The notes beneath the pieces are model-generated. The model was not told the DNA's origin and ran no database searches. It saw only the letters and a program-made list of their open reading frames with translations. From Bacteroidales bacterium (GTDB taxonomy: Bacteria; Bacteroidota; Bacteroidia; Bacteroidales; Muribaculaceae): a stretch of 21,643 nt of DNA. Below are positions 1 through 7,974 of this stretch, in pieces. Positions within the stretch are counted from its first letter, which is position 1. Every line of letters starts with the position of its first letter. The position numbers and the translations under genes are program-made. The stretch spans positions 1-21,643 of the forward strand of contig SFOK01000019.1 of the NCBI GenBank assembly GCA_004552395.1. The letters run 5' to 3'.

Positions 1-99
1 GGCGGCGGCGTAGCGCTTGGTCCTAAGCCGAGAAGCTACAGATTCGCGTATAGCGTATAAAAGTTCAGATAATTGCACCTGCCCGTTTTTTGCAAGCAT
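1..99 (-). CDS. N-terminal part of an unidentified leftward gene (cut by window edge)
   Basis: An open frame of 33 codons begins with ATG at 99-97 and runs without a stop to the window edge. The peptide starts MLAKNGQVQLSELLYAIRES and is amphipathic and charged like an ordinary cytoplasmic N-terminus. I do not recognise the family. A perfect Bacteroidetes promoter (102-133) points into it, and its -7 element ends only three bases before the ATG. The message would therefore be leaderless or nearly so, or the true start is the in-frame GTG at codon 8. Seen: the open frame and the promoter. Inferred: that it is a gene. Confidence 0.5.
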   Translation of the reverse strand, partial: MLAKNGQVQLSELLYAIRESVASRLRTKRYAAA

Positions 100-101
100 T
101 G

Positions 102-133
102 CAAAATTACTGCCTTTTTCTTAAATAAGCAAA
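102..133 (-). promoter_or_regulatory. Bacteroidetes sigma-70 promoter for the left-edge gene
   Basis: On the minus strand TTTG (133-130), a 20-base spacer and TAATTTTG (109-102) match the Bacteroidetes consensus TTTG / TAnnTTTG exactly. The start of transcription should fall around position 96-98, at or beside the putative ATG. Confidence 0.75.
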
Positions 134-152
134 TTTTTTTGCCAATAATTTA

Positions 153-189
153 TGCGGGTGCGTTAACAAGCTGATTCTCAGTGCCCGCA
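153..189 (-). terminator. Possible hairpin after carB
   Basis: TGCGGG (153-158) and CCCGCA (184-189) are complementary and enclose a smaller CTGA/TCAG stem. The structure begins 14 bases after the carB stop. There is no tight T-run after it on the minus strand, so it is at best a weak terminator or a 3'-end-stabilising hairpin. Confidence 0.25.
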
Positions 190-202
190 GAACAGCAGAA
201 AA

Positions 203-3200
203 TTAATACTCATCCCACGATTTTATCTTGATCTCGTCGAGCGAGAGCTCGCAGAAGGCGGAAATAAAGGCGGAGGCGAGACGTGTATTGGTGATCAGCG
301 GTATGTTGAGGTCTATGGCTGTGCGACGTATCTTGTAGCCGTTGCTAAGCTCGCGCGGCGTGAGGTTCTTGGGGATGTTGACCACAAGGTCGATCTCCTT
401 GTCGTGGAGCAGCTGAAGCACCTGCGGACGGCGTTCGTCGCCGGGGAGGTAGACAACGAGCGAAGGCACACCGTTCTCCTCCAGGAACTTATGCGTTCCC
501 TCAGTGGCATAGAGCACATAACCTTTCTTGTGGAGCAGACGCGCCGGCTCCAGAAGGTCGACCTTCTGGCGGGCTGTACCGCTCGAGAGCAGGACACCTT
601 TCTTGGGCACGCGATAGCCGACCGAAAGCATCGATTTGAGGATAGCCTCTGAGGTATCCTCGCCTATGCAGCCGACTTCGCCTGTGGACGACATGTCGAC
701 ACCGAGCACCGGATCGGCGCCCTGCAGACGCGAGAAGGAGAACTGCGAAGCCTTGATGCCGACATAGTCGAGATCGAAAGCCGACTTGGAGGGCTTCTCC
801 ACCGGTATGCCGAGCATGACCTTGGTTGCCGTGTCTATGAAATTCTGCTTCGAGACTTTCGAAACGAAGGGGAAGGAACGCGAGGCCCTGAGGTTACACT
901 CTATCACCTTGATATCGTTGTTCTTGGCAAGGAACTGAATGTTGAACGGGCCTGAGATATGGAGCCCTTTGGCAATCTTGCCGGAGATCTTCTTGATTCG
1001 GCGCATAGTCTCCACATAGAGCTTCTGCGGCGGGAACTGGATGGTGGCGTCGCCGGAATGTACGCCGGCAAACTCTATATGCTCGGATATGGCGTAGAGC
1101 TTGATCTCGCCGTTCTGAGCCACGGCATCCATCTCTATCTCCTTGGCCTGCTGGATGAATTCCGTCACCACTACAGGATGCTGCTTGCTCACGTTGGCGG
1201 CGAGCTTGAGGAAGCGCTCGAGCTCGTCCTCGTTGGAGCAGACGTTCATAGCGGCTCCGGAGAGAACATAACTCGGACGCACAAGGATCGGGAAGCCGAC
1301 TTCGGCCACGAAGCGGTCTATCGCATCCATGGAGGTAAGCTCCCTCCAGCGCGGCTGATCGATGCCAAGGCGGTCGCAGAGCATCGAGAATTTGTTGCGG
1401 TCCTCGGCATTGTCTATGTCGGCGGCCTGTGTGCCAAGGATTCCGACACCGGCAGCGTCGAGTCTGATAGCCAGATTGTTGGGTATCTGTCCGCCGGTGG
1501 AGAGTATCACGCCGTGAGGGGTCTCGAAGTCGAAGATGTCCATCACGCGCTCATAGGTGAGCTCGTCGAAATAGAGGCGCTCACACATATCATAGTCGGT
1601 GGAGACAGTCTCGGGATTATAGTTGATCATCACCGGACGCCAGCCTTCCTTGGCCACGGTCATCAGCGCGTTGACGCCGCACCAGTCGAACTCAACCGAC
1701 GAGCCGATGCGGTAAGCGCCCGAACCGAGCACTACGACCGACTTGCCGTCGTGTTCGTAAGTAATATCGTTCTGCGAGCCGTTGTAGGTGAGATAGAGGT
1801 AGTTGGTCTGAGCCGGATATTCGGCCGCCAGAGTGTCTATCTGCTTCACTACCGGGATGATACCTCGGCGGATACGGTCCTCGCGGGCAGCGTTGCTGAG
1901 CTGCTCGCTTTCCTTGTTCATGCGGTCGCCGAAGATGGCGCGGGATATCTGGAAGTCGCTGAAGCCCTGCTGCTTGGCAAGACGGAACAGCTCGTCGGAA
2001 AGCGTTTCGAGCGAATCGACTTTCTCGAGCTCCTTGGAGGTGTGTATGATATTGTAGAGCTTCTCCAGGAACCAGCGGTCTATCTTGGTGAGCTCGTGGA
2101 TGCGCTCCACACTGTAGCCGCAGTTCAGGGCTTTGGCTATGACGAATATACGCTTGTCGGTAGGCTCGGCGAGGGCCTTGTCTATGTCGGGTATGGAGAG
2201 CGATTTGTTCTCCACGAATCCGTGCATGCCCTGGCCGATCATGCGCAGGCCTTTCTGAATCACCTCCTCGAAAGTACGGCCTATGGCCATGACCTCGCCC
2301 ACCGACTTCATGGAGCTGCCTATCTCGCGGCGCACACCGTGGAACTTGCCAAGATCCCAGCGCGGGATCTTGCAGACTATATAGTCGAGAGCCGGCTCGA
2401 AGAAGGCCGACGTGGATTTGGTCACAGAGTTCTTGAGGTCGAAGAGTCCGTAGCCCATGCCGAGCTTGGCTGCCACGAAAGCGAGCGGGTAGCCGGTGGC
2501 CTTGGATGCCAGCGCCGAGGAGCGCGACAGGCGGGCGTTGACCTCGATGACGCGGTAGTCCATCGAGGCGGGATCGAAGGCGTACTGCACGTTGCACTCG
2601 CCCACGATGCCTATGTGGCGCACTATCTTGATGGCCAGCTTGCGCAGCATGTGGTAATCCTCGTTGCTGAGGGTCTGCGAGGGAGCCACCACTATACTCT
2701 CGCCGGTGTGGATGCCCAGCGGATCGAAATTCTCCATGTTGCAGACCGTGATGCAGTTGTCGAAGCGGTCGCGCACCACCTCGTACTCAACCTCTTTCCA
2801 GCCTTTGAGCGACTTCTCCACAAGCACCTGAGGCGAGAACGAGAGCGCTTTCTCCACCAGAGTGATGAGCTGGTCTCGGTTGTCGCAGAAGCCGGAGCCA
2901 AGGCCTCCTAAAGCGTATGCGGCGCGCACAATCACGGGGTAGCCGAGCTTGTCGGCTGCCACGAGGGCTGCCTCCACGGAGTTCACAGCCTCGCTCTTGA
3001 TGGTCTTGATATCTATCTCGTCGAGACGGCGCACGAACAGTTCGCGGTCTTCGGTGTCCATAATCGCCTGCACCGGTGTGCCGAGCACCTCCACGCCGAG
3101 CTCCTCGAGCGTGCCGTCCTCGTAGAGGCTCACGCCGCAGTTGAGGGCTGTCTGGCCGCCGAAGGCCAGGAAGATGCCGTCGGGGCGCTCCTTCTCTATG

Positions 3201-3427
3201 ACCTTGCGCACGAAGTAAGGAGTCACGGGGAGGAAGTAGATCTTGTCGGCAAAACCGTCGGATGTCTGCACCGTGGCGATATTCGGGTTTATGAGCACGG
3301 TCTCTATATTCTCCTCCTTCATGGCTTTGAGGGCCTGGGAGCCGGAATAGTCGAACTCGCCGGCTTCGCCGATCTTCAGGGCGCCGGAGCCCAGCAGGAG
3401 TACTTTCTTGATTTTCTTTTCAGCCAT
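203..3427 (-). CDS. carB: Carbamoyl-phosphate synthase large subunit
   Basis: CarB makes carbamoyl phosphate from bicarbonate, ammonia (channelled from CarA) and two ATP, feeding pyrimidine and arginine synthesis in the cytoplasm. The 1074-residue length is the usual full length. The N-terminus (GSGALKIGEAGEFDYSGSQA) opens the first synthetase half with its ATP-grasp fold. A second, homologous half begins near residue 570 (VVVLGSGAYRIGSSVEFDWC). The last ~130 residues form the MGS-like allosteric domain, with a TNTRLASAF segment near the end. The ATG at 3427 lies 12 bases after the carA stop, so the two are one operon read from the promoter at 4562-4593. No Shine-Dalgarno sequence is visible before the start. 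Identification is secure from family sequence. Confidence 0.97.
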   Translation of the reverse strand: MAEKKIKKVLLLGSGALKIGEAGEFDYSGSQALKAMKEENIETVLINPNIATVQTSDGFADKIYFLPVTPYFVRKVIEKERPDGIFLAFGGQTALNCGVSLYEDGTLEELGVEVLGTPVQAIMDTEDRELFVRRLDEIDIKTIKSEAVNSVEAALVAADKLGYPVIVRAAYALGGLGSGFCDNRDQLITLVEKALSFSPQVLVEKSLKGWKEVEYEVVRDRFDNCITVCNMENFDPLGIHTGESIVVAPSQTLSNEDYHMLRKLAIKIVRHIGIVGECNVQYAFDPASMDYRVIEVNARLSRSSALASKATGYPLAFVAAKLGMGYGLFDLKNSVTKSTSAFFEPALDYIVCKIPRWDLGKFHGVRREIGSSMKSVGEVMAIGRTFEEVIQKGLRMIGQGMHGFVENKSLSIPDIDKALAEPTDKRIFVIAKALNCGYSVERIHELTKIDRWFLEKLYNIIHTSKELEKVDSLETLSDELFRLAKQQGFSDFQISRAIFGDRMNKESEQLSNAAREDRIRRGIIPVVKQIDTLAAEYPAQTNYLYLTYNGSQNDITYEHDGKSVVVLGSGAYRIGSSVEFDWCGVNALMTVAKEGWRPVMINYNPETVSTDYDMCERLYFDELTYERVMDIFDFETPHGVILSTGGQIPNNLAIRLDAAGVGILGTQAADIDNAEDRNKFSMLCDRLGIDQPRWRELTSMDAIDRFVAEVGFPILVRPSYVLSGAAMNVCSNEDELERFLKLAANVSKQHPVVVTEFIQQAKEIEMDAVAQNGEIKLYAISEHIEFAGVHSGDATIQFPPQKLYVETMRRIKKISGKIAKGLHISGPFNIQFLAKNNDIKVIECNLRASRSFPFVSKVSKQNFIDTATKVMLGIPVEKPSKSAFDLDYVGIKASQFSFSRLQGADPVLGVDMSSTGEVGCIGEDTSEAILKSMLSVGYRVPKKGVLLSSGTARQKVDLLEPARLLHKKGYVLYATEGTHKFLEENGVPSLVVYLPGDERRPQVLQLLHDKEIDLVVNIPKNLTPRELSNGYKIRRTAIDLNIPLITNTRLASAFISAFCELSLDEIKIKSWDEY

Positions 3428-3439
3428 GGTGATGCGGGA

Positions 3440-4546
3440 TTATAAGAGTGCTATGAAGTCGTCGAAAATGAACTCGGTGTCTTTGGGGCCCGACGAAGCC
3501 TCGGGGTGGAACTGGGCCGAGAACCAGGGCTTGCTCTTGTGGCGTATACCCTCGTTGGTGCCGTCGTTCATGTTGATGAAGTGCGGCTCCCAGTCGGCGG
3601 GTATCGTGTCGTTGTCGACGGCGAATCCGTGGTTCTGCGAGGTGATGTAGCAGCGCTCGGTGCCCTGAAGGCGCACGGGCTGATTGTGGCTTCGGTGGCC
3701 GTATTTGAGCTTGAACACCTTGGCGCCGGCGGCTTTGGAGAGGAGCTGATTGCCCATGCATATGCCGCAGATAGGCTTGCCGGTCTCCATGGCCTTGCGG
3801 ATATTGTCCACTGTGGCCTGGGCAAAGTCGGGGTTGCCGGGGCCGTTGGATATGAAGAGGCCGTCCCAGTCTATGGTGTTGAAGTCGTAGTCCCAAGGGA
3901 CCATGACCACTTTCACGCCGCGGCGCGTGAGACAGCGTATGATGTTGTATTTTGTGCCGCAGTCCACAAGCACCACCGTCTTGTCGCCTTCTCCGAAGGT
4001 CTTCACCTCGCGGGTGCTGACCTGGGCTATGAGGTTCTCCTGGTTGGGGTCGGAGAATTCCACAGGTTCCTGGCCTTCGAAGGTGATGCGGCCGAGCATG
4101 GAGCCTTTCTCGCGCAGCAGCTTGGTGAGGGCGCGGGTGTCGATGCCGTAGAGTCCGGGGATCTTTTCGGCTTTGAGCCAGTCGCTCAGCGAGCGGGCCG
4201 ATAGCCAGTGAGAGGGAACCCAGCTGTAGTCCTGACAAATGATGCCGCGGCAGTGGATGCGTTCCGATTCAAAGTAATCAGCCACATTGTCGCATGTGCT
4301 CACCTCCTGCGAGGGGACGCCGTAGTTGCCAAGAATAGGATAGGTGGTGACGAGTATCTGACCCTCGTAGCTGGGGTCGGTGAGACTTTCCGGATAGCCT
4401 GTCATCGCCGTGTTGAACACGACCTCTCCGGAGGCGGGAGCCTCGTATCCGAAAGAGAACCCTTCAAACCGGGTGCCGTCCTGAAGCTCAAGTACCGCGC
4501 GGCGCGCAAGGGCGCCTGTGGCGGTAGCGGACTTAGAATATGCCAT
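3440..4546 (-). CDS. carA: Carbamoyl-phosphate synthase small (glutaminase) subunit
   Basis: CarA hydrolyses glutamine and passes ammonia to CarB. The 368-residue protein has the N-terminal CPSase small domain (residues ~17-150: ELQDGTRFEGFSFGYE, FNTAMTGYPESLTDPSY). A class I glutamine amidotransferase domain follows (~190-368). The nucleophile Cys263 sits in GICMGNQLL, and the His347/Glu349 pair in QFHPEASSGPKDTEF completes the triad. I chose the ATG at 4546 (MAYSKSATA). The frame stays open 80 codons further upstream, but that stretch runs through the carAB promoter and into the araC gene, with no family similarity. The inferred 5' leader is only about 10-12 bases. First gene of the carA-carB operon. 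Confidence 0.96.
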   Translation of the reverse strand: MAYSKSATATGALARRAVLELQDGTRFEGFSFGYEAPASGEVVFNTAMTGYPESLTDPSYEGQILVTTYPILGNYGVPSQEVSTCDNVADYFESERIHCRGIICQDYSWVPSHWLSARSLSDWLKAEKIPGLYGIDTRALTKLLREKGSMLGRITFEGQEPVEFSDPNQENLIAQVSTREVKTFGEGDKTVVLVDCGTKYNIIRCLTRRGVKVVMVPWDYDFNTIDWDGLFISNGPGNPDFAQATVDNIRKAMETGKPICGICMGNQLLSKAAGAKVFKLKYGHRSHNQPVRLQGTERCYITSQNHGFAVDNDTIPADWEPHFINMNDGTNEGIRHKSKPWFSAQFHPEASSGPKDTEFIFDDFIALL

Positions 4547-4561
4547 CTGCAAAATTTTTTG

Positions 4562-4593
4562 CAAAATTAGCAAAAATTCCCCACTCGGACAAA
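4562..4593 (-). promoter_or_regulatory. Consensus promoter of carAB
   Basis: Minus-strand TTTG (4593-4590), a 20-base spacer and TAATTTTG (4569-4562) match the Bacteroidetes consensus exactly. It lies between the araC stop (4603) and carA, so carAB has its own promoter. Transcription should start near 4556-4558, about ten bases before the carA ATG. That leaves no room for a leader attenuator or riboswitch. Confidence 0.85.
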
Positions 4594-4602
4594 GGCGGAC
4601 GG

Positions 4603-5442
4603 CTATTTCTTCAGGGCGTTTGACGGCTGCAGCGTAGTGCGGTATTCCGAGGGCGACATTCCCAGGTGTTTGCGTATGTAACGGCTGAAATGCGGCAGAG
4701 AGCTGAAATTGAACTCGTCGGAGATCTGAGTGAGCGACAGGCTGCTGTTTTTCAGGCTCTCGAGGATGAGCGGTATGGTGTAGCACTCTATCAGGCGGCT
4801 CGCGCTGCTGCCGGTCTGCCTGTAGACCACGTTGCTCAGGTATTTGGGCGTGACGCTCAGTCGGTCGGCGTAGTATGCCACATCGCGGTGGGTGCGCGGT
4901 TCTCCGGCCACGAGCATGGTGCGTAACCGCTCTATGAGGTCCCCTTTGCGGTCGGTGGACTTCACTCCGGCGTCGCGCTTTATATGCACCTCGAAGAGAT
5001 CGTTCATCATGGTGAGCAGGATGCTGCCCATGATCTCCTGATAGAAGGTCAGATCTTCGTCGGCGACACGCTCGCCTACACGGCGGAAGTCGCGCGAGAT
5101 GCGGAGGCGCTCGGCGTCGGTGAGCTCTATAATAGGATTATGCCAGAGTGTGATGCTACCGCCTATGCCGAAATGATTTGCCGGGAGCTGGCGGTTGAGA
5201 AAATCCTGCGAGGCCGACACGAACTCCACCTCAAGACCGGGACCTGCCGCGACATCTTTCATGCGGTCGGGACGCGGCACTATGGCGAGGCACCCGGCGC
5301 GGCACAGGAACCGGGTGCCGTTGTAGGTGAAGCTGAACTCGCCGTCGTGGCAGAGCACATGCAGACATACATCGTCGCGGTGAGGGGCCGCAAGCAGCTC
5401 CGTATCAGTGGAATAGAGTATGTATGGCTTCTGGCGTTTCAC
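4603..5442 (-). CDS. AraC-family transcriptional regulator
   Basis: This is a 279-residue DNA-binding regulator. The N-terminal ~150 residues look like the cupin-like sensing fold of Bacteroidetes AraC proteins (FSFTYNGTRFLCRAGCLAIVP). The C-terminus has the paired helix-turn-helix region: first HTH near residues 187-211 (AYYADRLSVTPKYLSNVVYR), second near 237-268 (LTQISDEFNFSSLPHFSRYI, then GMSPSEYR). The start is GTG at 5442-5440, immediately preceded in frame by TGA, so no longer version exists. The next ATG (codon 61) would remove much of the sensing domain. Three direct repeats cover and precede the start (see 5425-5495). It lies 103 bases after the GT4 gene and may be co-transcribed with it. 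Target genes and ligand cannot be read from sequence. Confidence 0.9.
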   Translation of the reverse strand: MKRQKPYILYSTDTELLAAPHRDDVCLHVLCHDGEFSFTYNGTRFLCRAGCLAIVPRPDRMKDVAAGPGLEVEFVSASQDFLNRQLPANHFGIGGSITLWHNPIIELTDAERLRISRDFRRVGERVADEDLTFYQEIMGSILLTMMNDLFEVHIKRDAGVKSTDRKGDLIERLRTMLVAGEPRTHRDVAYYADRLSVTPKYLSNVVYRQTGSSASRLIECYTIPLILESLKNSSLSLTQISDEFNFSSLPHFSRYIRKHLGMSPSEYRTTLQPSNALKK

Positions 5443-5495
5443 TCAGGGGGAGATTGGTTTCTGACGTTTCACTCAGCAGCAATGGCTTCTGGCGT
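5425..5495. repeat. Three direct repeats over the araC start
   Basis: The 13-mer TGGCTTCTGGCGT occurs at 5425-5437 and 5483-5495, with a two-mismatch copy TGGTTTCTGACGT at 5455-5467 (spacings 30 and 28). The first two copies extend through TTCACTCA to about 20 matching positions. The first copy contains the GTG start of the araC gene. They may be operators for autoregulation, or the trace of a small tandem duplication. Confidence 0.7.
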
Positions 5496-5545
5496 TCAGC
5501 GAAGATAGCGGATAGGGTCTCAGCGGGAAGGAGGCGCGGCGGAGA

Positions 5546-6658
5546 TCAGTCGGATATGAGCGAGGAGTACAGTTCGATGGTCTGGCAGGCGATATGGTCC
5601 CAGCTGTAGGCGGTGAGATCGTAGCTGCGGGGCAGTGGGCAGTCGGACGCCCACTTGCGGGTGAGGGCGCGGCAGAGCGCTTCGGAGTCGCCCACGGGGA
5701 ATGTGTCAGCCTTGTGGTCGAGCTCGGGGATCAGGTTCGCAGGTATGTCGCTCACGAGGGTGTCGAGGCCGTAGCTCATGGCTTCGAGCAGCGAGATCGG
5801 CAGGCCTTCGTGCGATGAGGGGAGGCAGAAGAGGCGGGCGTGGGTGAGCAGCTCCTGCAGCGGCGCGCCTTTGATGAAGCCTGTGAGCACCACGCAGTCG
5901 GCATGGCTCGCGGCGAGCTCCTTGAGACTCTGCGAGTATGCGTCGGGATGGTCGGCGTCGCCTGCTATGGCCAACTTCACGCCCTGAGCGGGAAGGTCCG
6001 AGGCCACGAAAGCCTCTATGAGCTGATGGAAATTCTTCTCTGGGACGAAACGGCCCACAGCCACCACATAGCGGCGGCTCTTCAGGCCGAGCGAAGTGAT
6101 ATATTCGGTGAAGGGTATCTTCACCGGAGCGGGCACACCGTTGAAAATCAGAGCGGTATCTTTGCGACCGTGTTTGGTGGCGAGTATATCTGCTATCACG
6201 TGCGAGATCACTATGACGCGGTTGGAGCAGCGGGCGCCCCACTTCTCGCCGGTCTTCAGCACGGTCTTGGCCAAACGGCCCCACTTGCCGCGGTCGTAGT
6301 CGGGGCCGTGGTGCGTCATCACCACTTTCATGCCGAGCAGGCGGGCGAAGGGAGCCATGATGGCGGGGCCTATGGCGTGGATATGCAGCACGTCGGGGTT
6401 CATGAACCGCGCGCGGATCACCGCCAGAAAGGTGTGGGTGATCGCCTCCAGGCTCTTCTTGCGCGGAGCGTAGACATTGACGAGCTTCACGCCCTTGTAT
6501 TCCTTCAGATGATCACCGGCGGGAATGTAGCATGAGCGGCGTATCACGGTGACGTCGTGGCCCTTGGCCGCGATGCGCGGGAAAAGCTCCTGACAGTGGG
6601 TCTCTACGCCTCCCTGTATATCGGGGATACCGCGTGTGCCTATCACTACGATCTTCAT
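5546..6658 (-). CDS. GT4-type glycosyltransferase
   Basis: A 370-residue retaining glycosyltransferase of GT-B fold, expected to add a sugar from a nucleotide-sugar donor to a cell-surface glycan precursor at the inner face of the cytoplasmic membrane. The N-terminal acceptor domain starts MKIVVIGTRGIPDIQGGVET, a glycine-rich loop shared with DUF1972-type rhamnosyl/galactosyl transferases. The C-terminal donor domain (~195-350) has VAVGRFVPEKNF and the EX7E motif Glu284-Glu292 in SSHEGLPISLLEAMSYG. No membrane segment is seen. It follows the radical SAM gene by 19 bases, so the two form an operon. Donor sugar and acceptor are unknown. Confidence 0.9.
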   Translation of the reverse strand: MKIVVIGTRGIPDIQGGVETHCQELFPRIAAKGHDVTVIRRSCYIPAGDHLKEYKGVKLVNVYAPRKKSLEAITHTFLAVIRARFMNPDVLHIHAIGPAIMAPFARLLGMKVVMTHHGPDYDRGKWGRLAKTVLKTGEKWGARCSNRVIVISHVIADILATKHGRKDTALIFNGVPAPVKIPFTEYITSLGLKSRRYVVAVGRFVPEKNFHQLIEAFVASDLPAQGVKLAIAGDADHPDAYSQSLKELAASHADCVVLTGFIKGAPLQELLTHARLFCLPSSHEGLPISLLEAMSYGLDTLVSDIPANLIPELDHKADTFPVGDSEALCRALTRKWASDCPLPRSYDLTAYSWDHIACQTIELYSSLISD

Positions 6659-6677
6659 ATCGCCGCCCGGATTACGG

Positions 6678-7706
6678 TTATTTCTTGAGCTGCTCGCGCA
6701 CGGGAGCGGCCAGCTTCAGGGGCTTGCCGAGCATGGAGCGCAGCTTGTTGGCGGCCACCCATCGGGCCGGTTTGGTTATGTATTTCTTCATCACGGGCGA
6801 TGCCGTGCCCACCATCCAGCAGTTCTTAGAGCAGTTGCGCACATGGCGGCGCACCTCCTCGGCCTCGGGAGAGTTCCAGATCTCTTCGAAGCTCTTGCCG
6901 GAACGTATGTTGCCCATGGAGAGCTTCCATTTCGACTCCTCCATGCCGTTGCAGGGGAAGACTTCACCCCAGGGATCCACAAAGAAATTCACTGTGCCGG
7001 CCTCGCAGGGAAGGAGCCTCTTGCCGCCGTTCACATAGTTGATCAGGCCCATGTTGAAATAGGCGCGGAACCAGGATTTGGGGTGTTTCTCCTTCATCTG
7101 CAGCTCCATGAGGCGCAGGAAGTTATCGGTCACTTCGGAGTGATTGGTGATCCGGTTGTCGTATTTGTGGAAATAGAACGAGTTGTGGAAAGCGGCGGTG
7201 GCAAACTCCATATCGAGTTCTTTGGAGAGCTCGTAGAGGTTGAGCATGTCGGCCGAATTGTGGTTGCTCACCGTGATGCCGAAACCTATGTCCTTGAGGC
7301 CCATCTCCTTGAGGGTGCGCAGCGTGCGGACACCCTTCTCGAAGCCTCCCTCGCGGCCGCGCAGATAGTCGTTGGTGGCCTGCATTCCCTCTATGCTCAG
7401 ACGGATACCTATGTTGGGGAACTTCTCGGCAAGTGCGATCACACGGTCGTCGAACCATCCCGAGGTGGATATGACGATGCGGGGCGACTTGGTAAACATC
7501 ACCTCGATGATCTCGTCGAGATCTTCGCGCACGAACGGTTCCCCGCCTGTGATGTTCACAAACTTGAAATCAGGCAGCATCTGCAAGTCGCGGGCAGTGA
7601 TCTCCTCCTCTTTGCGGGTGGGATTCTGCCAGATATTGCACATCTTGCAGCGCATCGGACACCGGTAGGTGGTGATTATGGATATATCTGTAGGTAGTTT
7701 GTTCAT
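6678..7706 (-). CDS. Radical SAM protein with SPASM/twitch-like C-terminal cysteines
   Basis: A 342-residue radical S-adenosylmethionine enzyme. Cys16, Cys20 and Cys23 (YRCPMRCKMCNIW) form the CX3CX2C motif for the catalytic 4Fe-4S cluster. GGEP (54-57) and RLSIEG (102-107) are the usual SAM and barrel motifs. The C-terminal part carries four more cysteines (234, 252, 292, 296; LLPCEAG, FPCNGM, NCSKNC) that can ligate an auxiliary cluster, as in SPASM/twitch domains. The last ~40 residues are basic and lysine/arginine-rich. It has its own consensus promoter and shares an operon with a glycosyltransferase, suggesting a role in making or modifying a surface glycan or its carrier. No precursor-peptide gene was seen beside it. 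The substrate is unknown. Confidence 0.9.
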   Translation of the reverse strand: MNKLPTDISIITTYRCPMRCKMCNIWQNPTRKEEEITARDLQMLPDFKFVNITGGEPFVREDLDEIIEVMFTKSPRIVISTSGWFDDRVIALAEKFPNIGIRLSIEGMQATNDYLRGREGGFEKGVRTLRTLKEMGLKDIGFGITVSNHNSADMLNLYELSKELDMEFATAAFHNSFYFHKYDNRITNHSEVTDNFLRLMELQMKEKHPKSWFRAYFNMGLINYVNGGKRLLPCEAGTVNFFVDPWGEVFPCNGMEESKWKLSMGNIRSGKSFEEIWNSPEAEEVRRHVRNCSKNCWMVGTASPVMKKYITKPARWVAANKLRSMLGKPLKLAAPVREQLKK

Positions 7707-7782
7707 GTCTGGTAGGACCGGCTGCGGCTGCGCTCCCCGCCTTCATGCGGCGGATATGCGGTACCGGGCCTGAATAATGTTA

Positions 7783-7813
7783 CAAAATTAGAAAAACTTC
7801 TTGTCACTTCAAA
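7783..7813 (-). promoter_or_regulatory. Consensus promoter of the radical SAM-GT4 operon
   Basis: Minus-strand TTTG (7813-7810), a 19-base spacer and TAATTTTG (7790-7783) match the Bacteroidetes consensus. Transcription should start near 7778, leaving a leader of roughly 70 bases before the ATG at 7706. The -33 element lies inside one arm of the inverted repeat 7805-7859. Confidence 0.75.
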
Positions 7814-7859
7814 ACACCCGCCTCCGGATTGGAGCCTTCGGACGGCCCTCTTTGAAGTG
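7805..7859. repeat. Inverted repeat overlapping the radical SAM promoter
   Basis: CACTTCAAA (7805-7813) and TTTGAAGTG (7851-7859) are perfect 9-bp arms around 37 bases of GC-rich, internally structured sequence. The left arm contains the -33 TTTG of the promoter at 7783-7813. It could be a repressor site, or a terminator-like structure after the upstream glycosyltransferase. Confidence 0.6.
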
Positions 7860-7869
7860 TAAGTAAGAA

Positions 7870-7886
7870 CTTGTTTAATAAAAAAT
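7870..7886 (+). repeat. 17-mer shared with the right end of the window
   Basis: CTTGTTTAATAAAAAAT is present here and again, identically and in the same orientation, at 21355-21371. Here it sits between the stop of the 7975-9180 glycosyltransferase and the radical SAM promoter, and is followed by AAACAA (7891-7896), which pairs with its TTGTTT. Both copies are intergenic. Confidence 0.65.
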
Positions 7887-7974
7887 ATCAAACAAACTCT
7901 TAGTTTCCGAGAGCCGGAGACGCAACATCCTCGCGGCTCATATATCAGAGTATTAGACACTTAATATCTTCAGT

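Noticed and set aside
959..2911. A 650-codon plus-strand open frame inside carB
   Set aside because: It is antisense to a full-length, motif-complete carB. Long antisense frames are common in GC-rich genes, and its translation has no recognisable family.
4547..4602. A pyrimidine attenuator or riboswitch in front of carAB
   Set aside because: The predicted transcript starts about ten bases before the ATG, leaving no leader for such a structure.
4547..4786. An 80-codon N-terminal extension of carA
   Set aside because: It would run through the consensus promoter and the araC 3' end and has no similarity to CarA; the ATG at 4546 matches the family.
7703..7960. An 85-codon minus-strand frame between the glycosyltransferase and the radical SAM gene
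   Set aside because: It covers the promoter and inverted repeat, has no domain-like sequence, and overlaps the radical SAM start.
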